A stretch of DNA of 64,000 nt from Dethiosulfatibacter aminovorans DSM 17477. GTDB taxonomy: Bacteria > Bacillota > Clostridia > Tissierellales > Dethiosulfatibacteraceae. Positions 18,381 to 27,470 of this stretch are shown in pieces. The stretch lies in contig NZ_FQZL01000004.1 in NCBI RefSeq assembly GCF_900142005.1, forward strand, positions 1 to 64,000, given 5' to 3'. Position 1 is the stretch's first letter. Every line of letters begins with the position of its first letter. Below the pieces are notes generated by a model. It was not told where the DNA came from. It saw nothing but the letters and a program-made list of their open reading frames with translations, and ran no database searches. Made by a program: the position numbers and the translations under genes.

Positions 18381-19597
18381 CACTTCACCTCCAATGGTTC
18401 TACAGTTCCCGGAACTGTCAGACAACCTTCTACAGCACTTTCAGCCGCAATCCTTGGAGAAGCCAGATATATGCTTGCGTCCTTGTGACCCATTCTTCCC
18501 GGGAAGTTTCTGTTTGTTGATGAAACAGCCACATCATCGAAATTCAAGAGTCCCTGATGTGCTCCAAAGCAAGGTCCGCATCCCGGATTTGTAACCATTG
18601 CGCCTGCATCCCTGAATATCTTCGTCAGTCCGTCATCATCCATTCTCTGTGCTATGGATTTCGAACCGGGCACTACTATCATATTTACTCCTGGTGCAAC
18701 AACTCTGTCTTTTAGTATGTCAGCAGCAATTTTCATGTCGGAATATCTTCCATTAGTACAGCTGCCAAGAACAACCTGGTTGATCCTGACTCCTGCCACT
18801 TCAGCCACAGGCTTTACATTTCCTGGTGATGACGGACATGCTACACAAGGAACTATGGAAGATGCATCTATCTTGTAAGTCTTGTGAACTTCTCCAATTT
18901 CCTCATCTCCCTGGTCGATAAACCCTATCATTGCTCCCATTTCTATCATCATGTTTGAAATAGTCATTTTTTCTTCGTTTGTAAGTCCAAGTATTACATT
19001 TCCCGAAAATATTACAGCTTCGTCTGTAAATCCATTTGTTCCGAATTTCCCTATTACGTGGAGGATGATATCCTTTGCATATACTCCCGGATTTAGTTCT
19101 CCATCTATTGATATAAGGTTTGTTACGGGAACCTCAAAGTCTATCTTTCCAAGAGCCATGACAGCTGCCAGTTCAGTGGATCCAACAGGTATCGCCACCA
19201 CTCCGTAAGCTCCGGCAGTACAGGTATGGGAATCCGCACCGACTATTATGTCGCCCTTCTTATATAGGTTCTCTTCACTTATAACCTGATGGATAACTCC
19301 CTCGCTTCTTCCGTAATAATGCACTCCATAATCGTCTGCAAAAGACTGGAGTGTCTTGTGCTGCACTCTGGAATTCACACTGGCACAAGGAATATTATGA
19401 TCGGATACAAGTGCTATCTTTTTCTTGTCGAATACATGCTCTACTCCGATTTTCTTGAACTGTTCTATTGCCATAGGCGCTGTAACGTCATGGGCTATGG
19501 CAAGATCCACATCCATGCTCAGTTCTTCACCGACAGTTACCGTATCAACGCCTGCATGTTTCGCTATTATTCTTTCAATAATATTAATTTCAATCAA
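18380..19597 (-). CDS. dmdA: Dimethylmaleate hydratase, large 4Fe-4S subunit
   Basis: About 405 residues of the aconitase/LeuC family. Cluster-binding cysteines are visible in VVLGSCTNGR (about residue 275) and NPGCGPCFGAHQG (about 338-350), and GADSHTCTAGAYG marks the active site. It is half of the dimethylmaleate hydratase. The start is uncertain: TTG at 19597 follows GGAG with no spacing, while an in-frame ATT at 19588 has 9 bases spacing; no ATG fits. It follows hmd by 5 bases and is translationally coupled to dmdB. Confidence 0.92.
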   Translation of the reverse strand: MIEINIIERIIAKHAGVDTVTVGEELSMDVDLAIAHDVTAPMAIEQFKKIGVEHVFDKKKIALVSDHNIPCASVNSRVQHKTLQSFADDYGVHYYGRSEGVIHQVISEENLYKKGDIIVGADSHTCTAGAYGVVAIPVGSTELAAVMALGKIDFEVPVTNLISIDGELNPGVYAKDIILHVIGKFGTNGFTDEAVIFSGNVILGLTNEEKMTISNMMIEMGAMIGFIDQGDEEIGEVHKTYKIDASSIVPCVACPSSPGNVKPVAEVAGVRINQVVLGSCTNGRYSDMKIAADILKDRVVAPGVNMIVVPGSKSIAQRMDDDGLTKIFRDAGAMVTNPGCGPCFGAHQGLLNFDDVAVSSTNRNFPGRMGHKDASIYLASPRIAAESAVEGCLTVPGTVEPLEVK

Positions 19598-19602
19598 CTC
19601 CT

Positions 19603-21015
19603 TTATGCATTCACAAGCACTATGCCAAGGTCATTGGCAATTTTTTCAGCTTCTTCTCTTGATGGAGATGCATCTCTGAGAACCAGTCTTCCGCCGCCTC
19701 TGTTGAGGGCATCAATCATTACTGTAGTTTCATCAGTTTCTATGGTAACCTTTTGTATTGAATACTCCGTACCCTTCACTACATCAATTTCAATACCCTT
19801 TGACCGTGTCATTCCTATAGCTTCCTTATACATCTTGTAATCGGCAGTAGATGCTCCAAATACGGCTCCCATCACAACACCAGGCATGTTTATTCCTCTT
19901 CTTGCAAAAAGTTCAGGATATAGTTCAACGGTCACCTTTTTAATCTTGCCTTTTCCCTTTGCCAGATAATGGGCTATTCTTGCAGTGTTTGTAGGCGATC
20001 CTACAGCCTGGCTGCTTCCACCAACGACAGCCTCTCCTAGAGTGTTGGTTATAGGCGCAACTCCCTTGGCGATTGTCTTCGCCTTTTCGCCAGCCTTCAC
20101 AAGCATTGAATCCATTATTTCCTTTTCCGCTTCTTTCACTTCATCGGTTATCAAAGCCTCAACTTCGGGCTTTGTCTTGAAGAAAGGCTGAAGATAGTCA
20201 ACCACTACCGGCACGACCTGTTTTGCAGATACAGGATGGACCTCTGCAGCCATAACCATCATTACATCTATGGGTACATTAACTTCAATATTTGAATTAA
20301 GCGCAAGCCCTGCACTAAGGTTTCCTACAACTATCGCTCCACCAATATGCGTAGCACAAAGTCCCGGAACCATTACCCTTGGAGTGCACGGAACGGCAAC
20401 CGTAGGAGATATTGAAAGAACCATTGCTCTCTCCATTTCTTTTGGAGTTCCGTTCTTAAGGGAAACCACTGCTGCCGCAACCGCTGTAGCTCCAGCTCCA
20501 AATCCTTCCATATTGCATCCTGTCGTAGTCTTTCCAACTCTGAAATAGGACCCCACCTTTAGCATAAGTGCTGCAGTTTCAGCAATTGTGTTCCAGTCAT
20601 AGTCCATATCCTTCATAGCTCTTACAAAGCCCGTATATGGACATGAATCGCCTGTTCCCGCACACGGATTAAGTCCAATTACATGGTTTCCAACCTGGGC
20701 TGACAGCGTGTATATCAACGCTCTGTTGATAAATTCATCCTTGAAAAGTTCAGCCATGCCATTTGCAGTAAGATCCGCTCCAACAGTACCCATGATAGGG
20801 CTTTCACCATCAGTCATTCCTCTTTGTATCGCTTCAAGGTTGTGCTCCAGTTCCACCATTACATCCTTGAGAACCTCTTCTCTTGAAAGACCTGTCATTA
20901 TCTGGGCTTCTTCCAGTATGACATCAACGACTCTCGCATCATTCCTCTCTGCAATTTCCAAAATATCACCGAAAGTCAACGGTGATTTTTCAACAATCAT
21001 TTCCTTAATTGACAT
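19603..21015 (-). CDS. hmd: 2-(Hydroxymethyl)glutarate dehydratase (serine dehydratase-like)
   Basis: 470 residues resembling the alpha domain of 4Fe-4S L-serine dehydratases. Candidate cluster cysteines lie in NPCAGTGDSCPYTG (about 117-130), TTGCNMEGFGAG (about 166) and VPCTPRVMVPGLCATHIGG (about 210-228). In the nicotinate pathway it removes water from 2-(hydroxymethyl)glutarate to give 2-methyleneglutarate. AAGGAAG is 6 bases before the ATG. It lies between hgd and dmdA with short gaps. A true serine dehydratase is the sequence-level alternative; position in the pathway operon argues against it. Confidence 0.88.
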   Translation of the reverse strand: MSIKEMIVEKSPLTFGDILEIAERNDARVVDVILEEAQIMTGLSREEVLKDVMVELEHNLEAIQRGMTDGESPIMGTVGADLTANGMAELFKDEFINRALIYTLSAQVGNHVIGLNPCAGTGDSCPYTGFVRAMKDMDYDWNTIAETAALMLKVGSYFRVGKTTTGCNMEGFGAGATAVAAAVVSLKNGTPKEMERAMVLSISPTVAVPCTPRVMVPGLCATHIGGAIVVGNLSAGLALNSNIEVNVPIDVMMVMAAEVHPVSAKQVVPVVVDYLQPFFKTKPEVEALITDEVKEAEKEIMDSMLVKAGEKAKTIAKGVAPITNTLGEAVVGGSSQAVGSPTNTARIAHYLAKGKGKIKKVTVELYPELFARRGINMPGVVMGAVFGASTADYKMYKEAIGMTRSKGIEIDVVKGTEYSIQKVTIETDETTVMIDALNRGGGRLVLRDASPSREEAEKIANDLGIVLVNA

Positions 21016-21033
21016 TTTTTACTTCCTTATATA

Positions 21034-21930
21034 TTATTTTTCGCTTCTCACTTCCACATCAGCCCATTTTTCAAAGACCTTGATTACAGCTGATATGTCT
21101 TCCTTGCCAAAGCCCTCTGCCCTTGCAGCCTCAAACATCTGTTGCGCCATGTTTCCTGTCACAAGAGGAACCTGAAGGTCTTTTGCAGTGTCTATTGCAA
21201 GCTGGAGATCCTTATATTGAAGATCTATCATGAATCCAGGATCGAAATTGCCTTTCGAAATATAGTTGTCATATTTGGCATTTAAGGCATATGAACCTCC
21301 TGAACTTTTACTGATTATGTCATACATGGTATCAGCAAGAAGACCAGCCTTTTTACCCAGAACAAGAGCCTCCGCAACAGCTACCATGTTTGCTCCAAGC
21401 AGCAGGTTGTTGACGGCCTTAACAGTATCTCCAGCTCCTATTTCTCCTACATGGTTGATTTTCGATCCTATGGATGAAAGGACATGTGTGATTTTTTCAA
21501 CTACTTCTTTCGATCCACCAATCATTATTGTTAATGTTCCCTTTTCAGCTCCTGCAGCTCCTCCACTAACAGGCGCATCCACTACCTCAACATTTTTATC
21601 GCTGCATATTTTATGTATTTTTCTAATTGATTTTGGCGTTATACTGCTTAAATCCACTATGATGGTTCCTTCTTCACAACCACTTAGAACACCATTCTCT
21701 CCCAAGACAACGGCTTCTACAATTGCAGAATTCGGAAGGGATGTAAATACAACTTCAGATTTTGAAGCTACATCCGCCGGTGAAGAACCTGCCAAGGCCC
21801 CCTTGGATACCATATCTTCCACATTAGCCTCTATAACATCGTATACTGTCAACTCATATCCGGCAGATAAGATATTGGAAGCCATATTCTTACCCATAAC
21901 TCCTAAACCAATGAAACCTATTTTTTTCAT
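21034..21930 (-). CDS. hgd: 2-(Hydroxymethyl)glutarate dehydrogenase
   Basis: 298 residues of the beta-hydroxyacid dehydrogenase family. It has the N-terminal nucleotide fold GFIGLGVMGKNMASN (5-19), the substrate-binding DAPVSGGAAGAEKG (about 118-131) and the helix with the catalytic Lys in GAGDTVKAVNN (about 161-171). It reduces 2-formylglutarate with NADH. AGGAGG is 4 bases before the ATG. As first gene of the twelve-gene unit it is preceded by a sigma-54 promoter about 33 bases upstream and by three TTTCAA/TTGAAA palindromes. Confidence 0.93.
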   Translation of the reverse strand: MKKIGFIGLGVMGKNMASNILSAGYELTVYDVIEANVEDMVSKGALAGSSPADVASKSEVVFTSLPNSAIVEAVVLGENGVLSGCEEGTIIVDLSSITPKSIRKIHKICSDKNVEVVDAPVSGGAAGAEKGTLTIMIGGSKEVVEKITHVLSSIGSKINHVGEIGAGDTVKAVNNLLLGANMVAVAEALVLGKKAGLLADTMYDIISKSSGGSYALNAKYDNYISKGNFDPGFMIDLQYKDLQLAIDTAKDLQVPLVTGNMAQQMFEAARAEGFGKEDISAVIKVFEKWADVEVRSEK

Positions 21931-21962
21931 AATTCCTCCTAAATAAATATATATTTCTACTT

Positions 21963-21980
21963 ATGCAATTTACATGCCAA
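21963..21980 (-). promoter_or_regulatory. Sigma-54 promoter of the hgd operon
   Basis: On the minus strand TTGGCATGTAAATTGCA has GG at 21978-21977 and GC at 21966-21965, ten bases apart. It is nearly identical to the ndh promoter. Transcription would start near 21953, 23 bases before hgd. Confidence 0.85.
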
Positions 21981-22028
21981 AAAAACCGCCCTTTTTTCGC
22001 CCTATTTCCCTTTAAATCCAGAGGGTCC

Positions 22029-22130
22029 ATTTCAAGTTTGAAATACTTTCGATTAATTTCCCTTATAAATTCAATTTTAGCCCTTTATCGGCATTTCAAG
22101 TTTGAAACGTCCACTTTCATGCTTGAAATG
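22029..22130. promoter_or_regulatory. Three activator palindromes upstream of hgd promoter
   Basis: ATTTCAAGTTTGAAAT (22029-22044), ATTTCAAGTTTGAAAC (22093-22108) and CTTTCATGCTTGAAATG (22114-22130) share the TTTCAA-NN-TTGAAA pattern found before ndh. They lie 50-150 bases upstream of the sigma-54 promoter, the usual distance for enhancer sites bound by an activator such as the one at 5716-7323. Confidence 0.7.
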
Positions 22131-22301
22131 TTCTTTATGATATTAAGATCCTCCTCTGCGAATCAAAAAATTCAAACATAATTGCAAATATTCCGTGAAC
22201 AAAAAATTTGAGTATACAAAAACGCTGTTAGAAATTGTTATTATCACTAACAAATTGTTACAAAATATTCCAGTGTTAAACGCAAGAATCAGTATTAGTA
22301 A

Positions 22302-22331
22302 TTGACTTATCTAATTTATTCTGCCTATAAT
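22302..22331 (+). promoter_or_regulatory. Sigma-A type promoter for the isochorismatase-like gene
   Basis: TTGACT (22302-22307) and TATAAT (22326-22331) are separated by 18 bases, about 50 bases before the ATG at 22381. The stretch 22132-22301 between this and the hgd enhancer sites is AT-rich and shows only a repeated AATTGTTA motif. Confidence 0.65.
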
Positions 22332-22380
22332 TGAGTTATGGATATTGTTAATTGATAAAAAGTAATTCAAGGAGAGTCTA

Positions 22381-22923
22381 ATGAGTAAATATGCCGTTAT
22401 CGTTATCGATGTTTTAAATGAATTTATTACAGGAGCAGTTTCTCGTGATACAAGCAAATCTGTCATTAATCCAATTGCTCGCCTGACAGAGGAAGCAAGA
22501 AAGAAAGATGTACCTGTTATATATGCCAATGACACACATATCGTCGGAGAAGACAAAGAATTGGAAATATGGGGCGACCACGCTATTGCCGGCACCAAGG
22601 AAGCTGAAGTCGTCGACGAACTTGCACCACAGGATGGTGACTATGTAGTAAACAAGCGAAGTTATAGTGCATTCTACAAAACAAATCTCGATTTATTGTT
22701 GAGAGAATTGGGTGTGGATACATTGATTATTACAGGATTATATCTTCATATTTCCGGCAGGCAAACCTGCGTAGACGGTTTCAACCTGGATTATCAACTG
22801 ATTGTCCCCCGGGAATCTACTGCCACTTTTCCTGAAATAGATTTTGAGCAAAGCCTTCGCATGCTGAAGGATACTTTGGGTGTTAAAATCTGTAGTGTTG
22901 ATGAAGCCATTGAATTACTGTAG
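22381..22923 (+). CDS. Isochorismatase-family hydrolase with Ser in place of the nucleophilic Cys
   Basis: 180 residues with the isochorismatase fold: Asp10 in VIVIDVLNEF, WGDHAIAGT (64-72), Lys92 in NKRSYSAF, and the nucleophile loop GLYLHISGRQTC (119-130). Family members acting on amides (nicotinamidase, N-carbamoylsarcosine hydrolase) have Cys where this has Ser125; true isochorismatases such as EntB have Gly there. Cys130 lies four turns of chain later in sequence and is unlikely to replace it. Divergent from the nicotinate operon, so a nicotinamidase role feeding nicotinate is tempting, but the missing Cys speaks against ordinary amidase chemistry. GGAGAG precedes the ATG. Confidence 0.8.
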   Translation: MSKYAVIVIDVLNEFITGAVSRDTSKSVINPIARLTEEARKKDVPVIYANDTHIVGEDKELEIWGDHAIAGTKEAEVVDELAPQDGDYVVNKRSYSAFYKTNLDLLLRELGVDTLIITGLYLHISGRQTCVDGFNLDYQLIVPRESTATFPEIDFEQSLRMLKDTLGVKICSVDEAIELL

Positions 22924-22950
22924 TCTACCAATTACCAAGGAGTATCAAAA

Positions 22951-24396
22951 ATGCTAAATAATATTGCAATTTTAGAAAATTTAGAACTGCTAAAGTCAAT
23001 CATCAACTCCTTTGACGATGGCCTGAGTATAGTTGACCAAAACGGGATGCTTGTTTATGCCAACAACCAATACGCACGCATGTTTTCACAAACAAAGGAA
23101 ATGATGATAGGCAAGCCTATAGAAGAAATATATAAAGACAGTGTTTTGGTGCAAGTTCTAACTACCGGTAAAGCTATTGAAATAAACGAATTGGGATCAA
23201 ATGTTCTCAATCAGTACAAGGCAAAGGGCTACCCCATATTAATAAACGACCAGCTTGTTGGAGCCCATGCCATAACCAAATCAATACCAACTTTTTCAGA
23301 AGAATTCGAAATGGATAAATCATCAGATCTGGATATGACAATCGGAGATGATATATTTTCAAAAATTATAGGTTGGGATCAAAGCCTGAAAAATACAATC
23401 TATAAAGCGAAGAAAACCGTTGGCGCTTTAGGCGGCCCACGCCACTGCATCATAACCGGCGAATCAGGTACCGGAAAAACCATGCTGGCAGAGGCCATAT
23501 ACCATTATGCCAAAAGCATAGGCGTCATCAGCAAGGATGCACCTTTCGTTGAAGTGAATTGCGCTCAGTTTACAAATCCCGATATTGCAGCCATGGAGAT
23601 ATTCGGAAGTGCCGAAGGAGCATATACCGGATCCAAGAATAAGAAAGGTCTGTTTGAGATAGCCAATGGAGGTATTCTTTTTCTCGATGAAACTCATCGA
23701 CTTGAAAATTATCAGGATTTGCTTCTCAAGTCCCTGGAATCCAAGAAAATCAAACGTATCGGCGGAACAAAATACATACCTGTAGAAGTAATTGTTATTG
23801 GCGCATCAACAGAAAACCTTGTAGATGTGTTGACACCCGCATTGTATCAGAGACTGGCACAAAACATACTGGCATTGCCTCCTTTGAGAGAAAGAACGCT
23901 CTCTGAAAAAAGAACCATCATAGACAACTTTGCCGACAGGTACATAGCTTCAAGCAAGAAAAGATACAAAATCAATTTATCCATTGAATTTACGCCTGAA
24001 GCAAAAAAGAAACTGTTGAACGGATATTATCCCCGAAACATAAGACAATTCAGGGATATAATATTTGCAAGCATAGATGAAGCCGTACCTTTAATCAATT
24101 ATATTTCTTCAGAGAATTACGTGGATGTAATTGTAGATGTAAATCATATTCCTGATATGGGTATGGGAGAAATACCCGCTGATGAAGAAATTGTCGATAA
24201 ACACACTGAAGCAGATAACAATAATATTGAATTTGTCTCAAACCTAATAAGCAAAACCAATAAAATGGACCAGATGATTGAAGAATTGAATAAAAATGGA
24301 TTTGGACCAAGAAGGATCGCCAAAATATTGACCGAGGAAGGTTATAATATAAAATATTATCAGGTTGCCTATAAACTTAAGAATCTTAAGGATTAA
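22951..24396 (+). CDS. PAS-AAA+ sigma-54-type regulator with atypical C-terminus
   Basis: 481 residues. A PAS domain (about 10-115, DDGLSIVDQNGMLVYANNQYA) precedes an AAA+ domain with Walker A GESGTGKT near residue 170, a contact loop GAYTGS instead of GAFTGA, and Walker B GGILFLDETHR. The last 45 residues (MIEELNKNGFGPRRIAKILTEEG...) look like a recombinase-type helix-turn-helix, not the usual Fis type. AAGGAG is 8 bases before the ATG, 27 bases after the isochorismatase-like gene, so the two are probably one unit. The altered loop leaves open whether it still activates sigma-54. Target unknown. Confidence 0.82.
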   Translation: MLNNIAILENLELLKSIINSFDDGLSIVDQNGMLVYANNQYARMFSQTKEMMIGKPIEEIYKDSVLVQVLTTGKAIEINELGSNVLNQYKAKGYPILINDQLVGAHAITKSIPTFSEEFEMDKSSDLDMTIGDDIFSKIIGWDQSLKNTIYKAKKTVGALGGPRHCIITGESGTGKTMLAEAIYHYAKSIGVISKDAPFVEVNCAQFTNPDIAAMEIFGSAEGAYTGSKNKKGLFEIANGGILFLDETHRLENYQDLLLKSLESKKIKRIGGTKYIPVEVIVIGASTENLVDVLTPALYQRLAQNILALPPLRERTLSEKRTIIDNFADRYIASSKKRYKINLSIEFTPEAKKKLLNGYYPRNIRQFRDIIFASIDEAVPLINYISSENYVDVIVDVNHIPDMGMGEIPADEEIVDKHTEADNNNIEFVSNLISKTNKMDQMIEELNKNGFGPRRIAKILTEEGYNIKYYQVAYKLKNLKD

Positions 24397-24438
24397 TAAC
24401 CCTGAAATAAACAACAAAAGATTGCCTTAACAAAAGGA

Positions 24439-24460
24439 GAGGGTGACAAATGTCACCCTC
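24439..24460. repeat. Perfect inverted repeat after the regulator gene
   Basis: GAGGGTGACA and TGTCACCCTC form a 10-bp stem with a 2-base loop, 43 bases after the stop codon. No proper T-run follows on either strand, so it may be a weak terminator or an operator. The rest of 24397-24674 shows nothing recognisable. Confidence 0.5.
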
Positions 24461-24674
24461 GATTTGAGTATTTTAAAGCCTCATTACATCAACAGTCAGT
24501 AAAGAGCCTCATCATCTTTACATTTTACACTTGACTCTAAACAATTTTTCAAGGCTTTAAACAGCTATAATATACTTGGGTTTGCCTAATAATCATAAAT
24601 TCATTACAAGTTGAACAAATCATTAAATACTATATTATCTTTGCTTTATTTAATTTTTGAATTAACTAAACTCG

Positions 24675-26078
24675 TTAAATACTCTCCGTTTCAACTTCAT
24701 CATTACCTAGCTTTTCTATAGTTAATCCAGTGTATCCATATATAACCGATATTATAGGATTAATATAACACAGGAACGCATAAGGCAAATAAGCCAAGGT
24801 CGCAACTCCCAAAGTGGATGCCATGAAGGCACCACAATTGTTCCACGGGATTAACGGTGATATCACAGTACCCGAATCCTCAAGAACCCTGGAAAGATTT
24901 TTGGGATGCAAGCCTTGCTCTGCATACCTTTCTTTAAACATGCTGCCTGTTATGATAATTGACAAATACTGGCTTGCAGTAAGGATGTTAATCGCAAGAC
25001 ATGTAAGCACTGTTGATAAAACAAGAGATCCTGTGCTATTGGCCCTCGCAAGAATTTTTTCAATCATGACATGCAACATTCCTGTCTTTTCCAGTATGCC
25101 TCCAAATGCCATTGCCACGAGTATTAGTGATATCGTCCAGGACATACTCGACATTCCGCCTCGATTCAACAACTTGTCAATAACAGCTATACCCGTATCA
25201 GAACTGAATCCATAATGCGCTACATTCACCACATCATCCAGGGAAGCTTTTTGTATCGCCATAGCGAGTACAGCTGCCAGCAATGCTCCTAAAAATAATC
25301 CTGGTAAAGCCGGAACCTTCTTTATTACCATAATAATTACCATGACCGGTGGTACTAAAAGTATTGGATTGATAACAAAATTGGAGGATAGTCCATTTAA
25401 TATTATTTCAATATTGGATCCGTCCAGTGTGCTGCTGCCGTATTTTATTCCCAATATTCCATATAGCACCAGGGATATCAAAATACTTGGTCCTACGGTG
25501 TATACCATATGCTTAATGTGTTCAAAAAGTTCGGATCCTGCCATTGCAGGTGCAAGATTGGTAGTATCCGACAAGGGAGACATCTTGTCTCCAAAATAAG
25601 CTCCCGATATTATTGCTCCCGCTACCATTGGGAGCGGAATACCCATGGTTTCACCTATTCCTATTAGTGCAATACCAATTGTTCCAACTGTACCCCACGA
25701 ACTTCCCGTAGCAATCGATACAATTGCAGACAGAACACAAGCTACAATTAGAAATACCTTGGGCGATATTATAAGCAATCCATAATATATCATCGACGGA
25801 ACTACGCCTGCCAGTATCCATGTGCCTATAAGAATCCCTACAACGAGGAGAATCGCAATTGCTTGAAGCGAATTCCCCATAGTTTCTATTATGTATTTTT
25901 CAATTTCTTCCCATTTAAAACCGGCTGCAATCGCAACGGCAGCTGCTACCGCCGCAGAAAACACAATCGGTATATGTGGTCCGGTGCCCAAATACCTCAA
26001 ACATACTATCAAGCTGGCTATTAATGTAAGCACAGGTATTAATGCAAACGCAATATTCATTTTCCTATATTCTTTCAT
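24675..26078 (-). CDS. nhaC: NhaC-family Na+/H+ antiporter
   Basis: 467 residues with about 11-12 membrane segments and the NhaC signature GSSWGTVGTIGIALIGIG (about 135-152) followed by GAIISGAYFGDKMSPLSDTTNLAPA. Members exchange sodium and protons or act as amino-acid-linked antiporters (for example malate/lactate or methionine-related). AGGAG is 6 bases before the ATG. It follows the trans-sulfuration enzyme gene by 73 bases in the same direction and probably shares its sigma-54 promoter, so import or export of that enzyme's substrate or product is a reasonable inference. Confidence 0.88.
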   Translation of the reverse strand: MKEYRKMNIAFALIPVLTLIASLIVCLRYLGTGPHIPIVFSAAVAAAVAIAAGFKWEEIEKYIIETMGNSLQAIAILLVVGILIGTWILAGVVPSMIYYGLLIISPKVFLIVACVLSAIVSIATGSSWGTVGTIGIALIGIGETMGIPLPMVAGAIISGAYFGDKMSPLSDTTNLAPAMAGSELFEHIKHMVYTVGPSILISLVLYGILGIKYGSSTLDGSNIEIILNGLSSNFVINPILLVPPVMVIIMVIKKVPALPGLFLGALLAAVLAMAIQKASLDDVVNVAHYGFSSDTGIAVIDKLLNRGGMSSMSWTISLILVAMAFGGILEKTGMLHVMIEKILARANSTGSLVLSTVLTCLAINILTASQYLSIIITGSMFKERYAEQGLHPKNLSRVLEDSGTVISPLIPWNNCGAFMASTLGVATLAYLPYAFLCYINPIISVIYGYTGLTIEKLGNDEVETESI

Positions 26079-26151
26079 AAAACACTCCTAATTAAAATCA
26101 TTAATTTTGCACTTAAATAAACTGTTGTTTTTGTTGCTGTAAATCCAATAT

Positions 26152-27327
26152 TTATTCAAACACCCTTAAGGCTTTCGTAAAATCATTTATCAAATCTTCA
26201 ATATCCTCAATGCCTACCGATACCCTCATCAGCCCATCGCTTATTCCCATCTTCAATCTTTCTTCTTTGGTAAACTGGAAATGAGAAGACAGAACAGGGT
26301 AAGACAGGGTTGTGCTGTATCCCCCTAGAGTCATGGCATATTTGACTATATCCAGTTCTTGCATGAACCTGTTGACTTTGTCCCTGTCCTCCGGAAGCTC
26401 AAAACTTAGCATTGCACCATAACCATTTTCAAAAATTCTTTTTGCCAATTCATGTTGTGGATGCCCTTCCAGATTCGGATAATTGACACCCAGCACATTG
26501 GGGTTGCGATCCAAGACTCCTGCCAAGGCATTCGCGTTATCCATTTGCCTTTTTACACGAAGATCCATCGTCCTGATGCCACGCTGACACAAGAATGATG
26601 AAAAGGAATCCATTGTACAGCCAAGCAGAGCCTGCAAACTTTTCGCTTTGCCTATCAACTCTTTGGAGGATGTTGCAGCTCCACCTACCACGTCACTGTG
26701 ACCGTTTGCAAATTTCGTTAGACTGTTGATCGAAACATCCGCTCCAAAATCCAACGGCCTGAACATTAGAGATGTCGCAAATGTATTGTCCACAATCAGT
26801 CTTGCATTGTTTCTATGGGCAATATTGGAAACCGCTTCAATGTCAACTATTGTCATAAGCGGATTAGATATTGTTTCCGTATATATCACCTTTGTTTCAT
26901 TTCTTACGGCACTTTCCAATTCTTCCAAGTTGTTGAAATCAACAACCGTTGTTTCAATACCATATCTTTTCAGCGACTTCAACAAGTCCAAGGTCTCGCC
27001 GTACAAATTGTTGTTTGCAACAACATGGTCACCCACTGCCAGCATCGAAAGAAATATTGTTGATATCGCAGCCATACCCGAACTGCAAATCATTGAATCT
27101 TCTCCATTTTCCAGATATGTTACCAGTTCTGCAAGAGCATCGCGGTTCGGATTCCTGATTCTGTTGTAAGTATAACCTTTTTCAGAATAGTATTTCTCCA
27201 AATCATCCAAATCTTTTCCATGGAAGGCAGTCGTAAGATATATCGGTGCAATTTCAGGTTCGTTCATTTTTCCTTTGACTACAGAACCCTTCTTTATTAT
27301 TTGTGTCCCTCTGTTTCTAATCATCAA
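26152..27327 (-). CDS. Cys/Met-metabolism PLP enzyme (gamma-lyase or synthase type)
   Basis: 391 residues of the trans-sulfuration family. The PLP lysine is in SLTKFANGHSDVVGGA (near residue 200), preceded by VDNTFATSLMFRPLDFGAD. The position that is Cys in typical methionine gamma-lyases (LYGCT) is Glu here (LYGET), so methionine gamma-lyase cannot be claimed; cystathionine gamma-lyase or an unusual specificity are alternatives. Start is TTG 27327 or ATG 27324, with AGGAG 7-10 bases before. It is driven by a sigma-54 promoter and divergent from a PrpR-like activator, pointing to an inducible catabolic role with the adjacent NhaC transporter. Confidence 0.85.
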   Translation of the reverse strand: MMIRNRGTQIIKKGSVVKGKMNEPEIAPIYLTTAFHGKDLDDLEKYYSEKGYTYNRIRNPNRDALAELVTYLENGEDSMICSSGMAAISTIFLSMLAVGDHVVANNNLYGETLDLLKSLKRYGIETTVVDFNNLEELESAVRNETKVIYTETISNPLMTIVDIEAVSNIAHRNNARLIVDNTFATSLMFRPLDFGADVSINSLTKFANGHSDVVGGAATSSKELIGKAKSLQALLGCTMDSFSSFLCQRGIRTMDLRVKRQMDNANALAGVLDRNPNVLGVNYPNLEGHPQHELAKRIFENGYGAMLSFELPEDRDKVNRFMQELDIVKYAMTLGGYSTTLSYPVLSSHFQFTKEERLKMGISDGLMRVSVGIEDIEDLINDFTKALRVFE

Positions 27328-27436
27328 TTCCAGTCTCCTAACATATTTTCACTTTACTTATACGTATAAGATTGTAACTTTGATTTGCTTGAAACAATGA
27401 ATTCATTTTTTTCAGTTTGTCGACACCTATCTACAT

Positions 27437-27455
27437 AAGCACAAAGCATGCCAAT
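27437..27455 (-). promoter_or_regulatory. Sigma-54 promoter of the PLP enzyme-nhaC unit
   Basis: The minus strand reads TTGGCATGCTTTGTGCTT with GG at 27452-27451 and GC at 27440-27439, ten bases apart. Transcription would start near 27427, about 100 bases before the gene. Confidence 0.82.
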
Positions 27456-27470
27456 TTAAGTCCGTCCATC

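Noticed and set aside
26152..27327. Firm assignment as methionine gamma-lyase
   Set aside because: The Cys typical of that enzyme is Glu here, so only the family can be stated.
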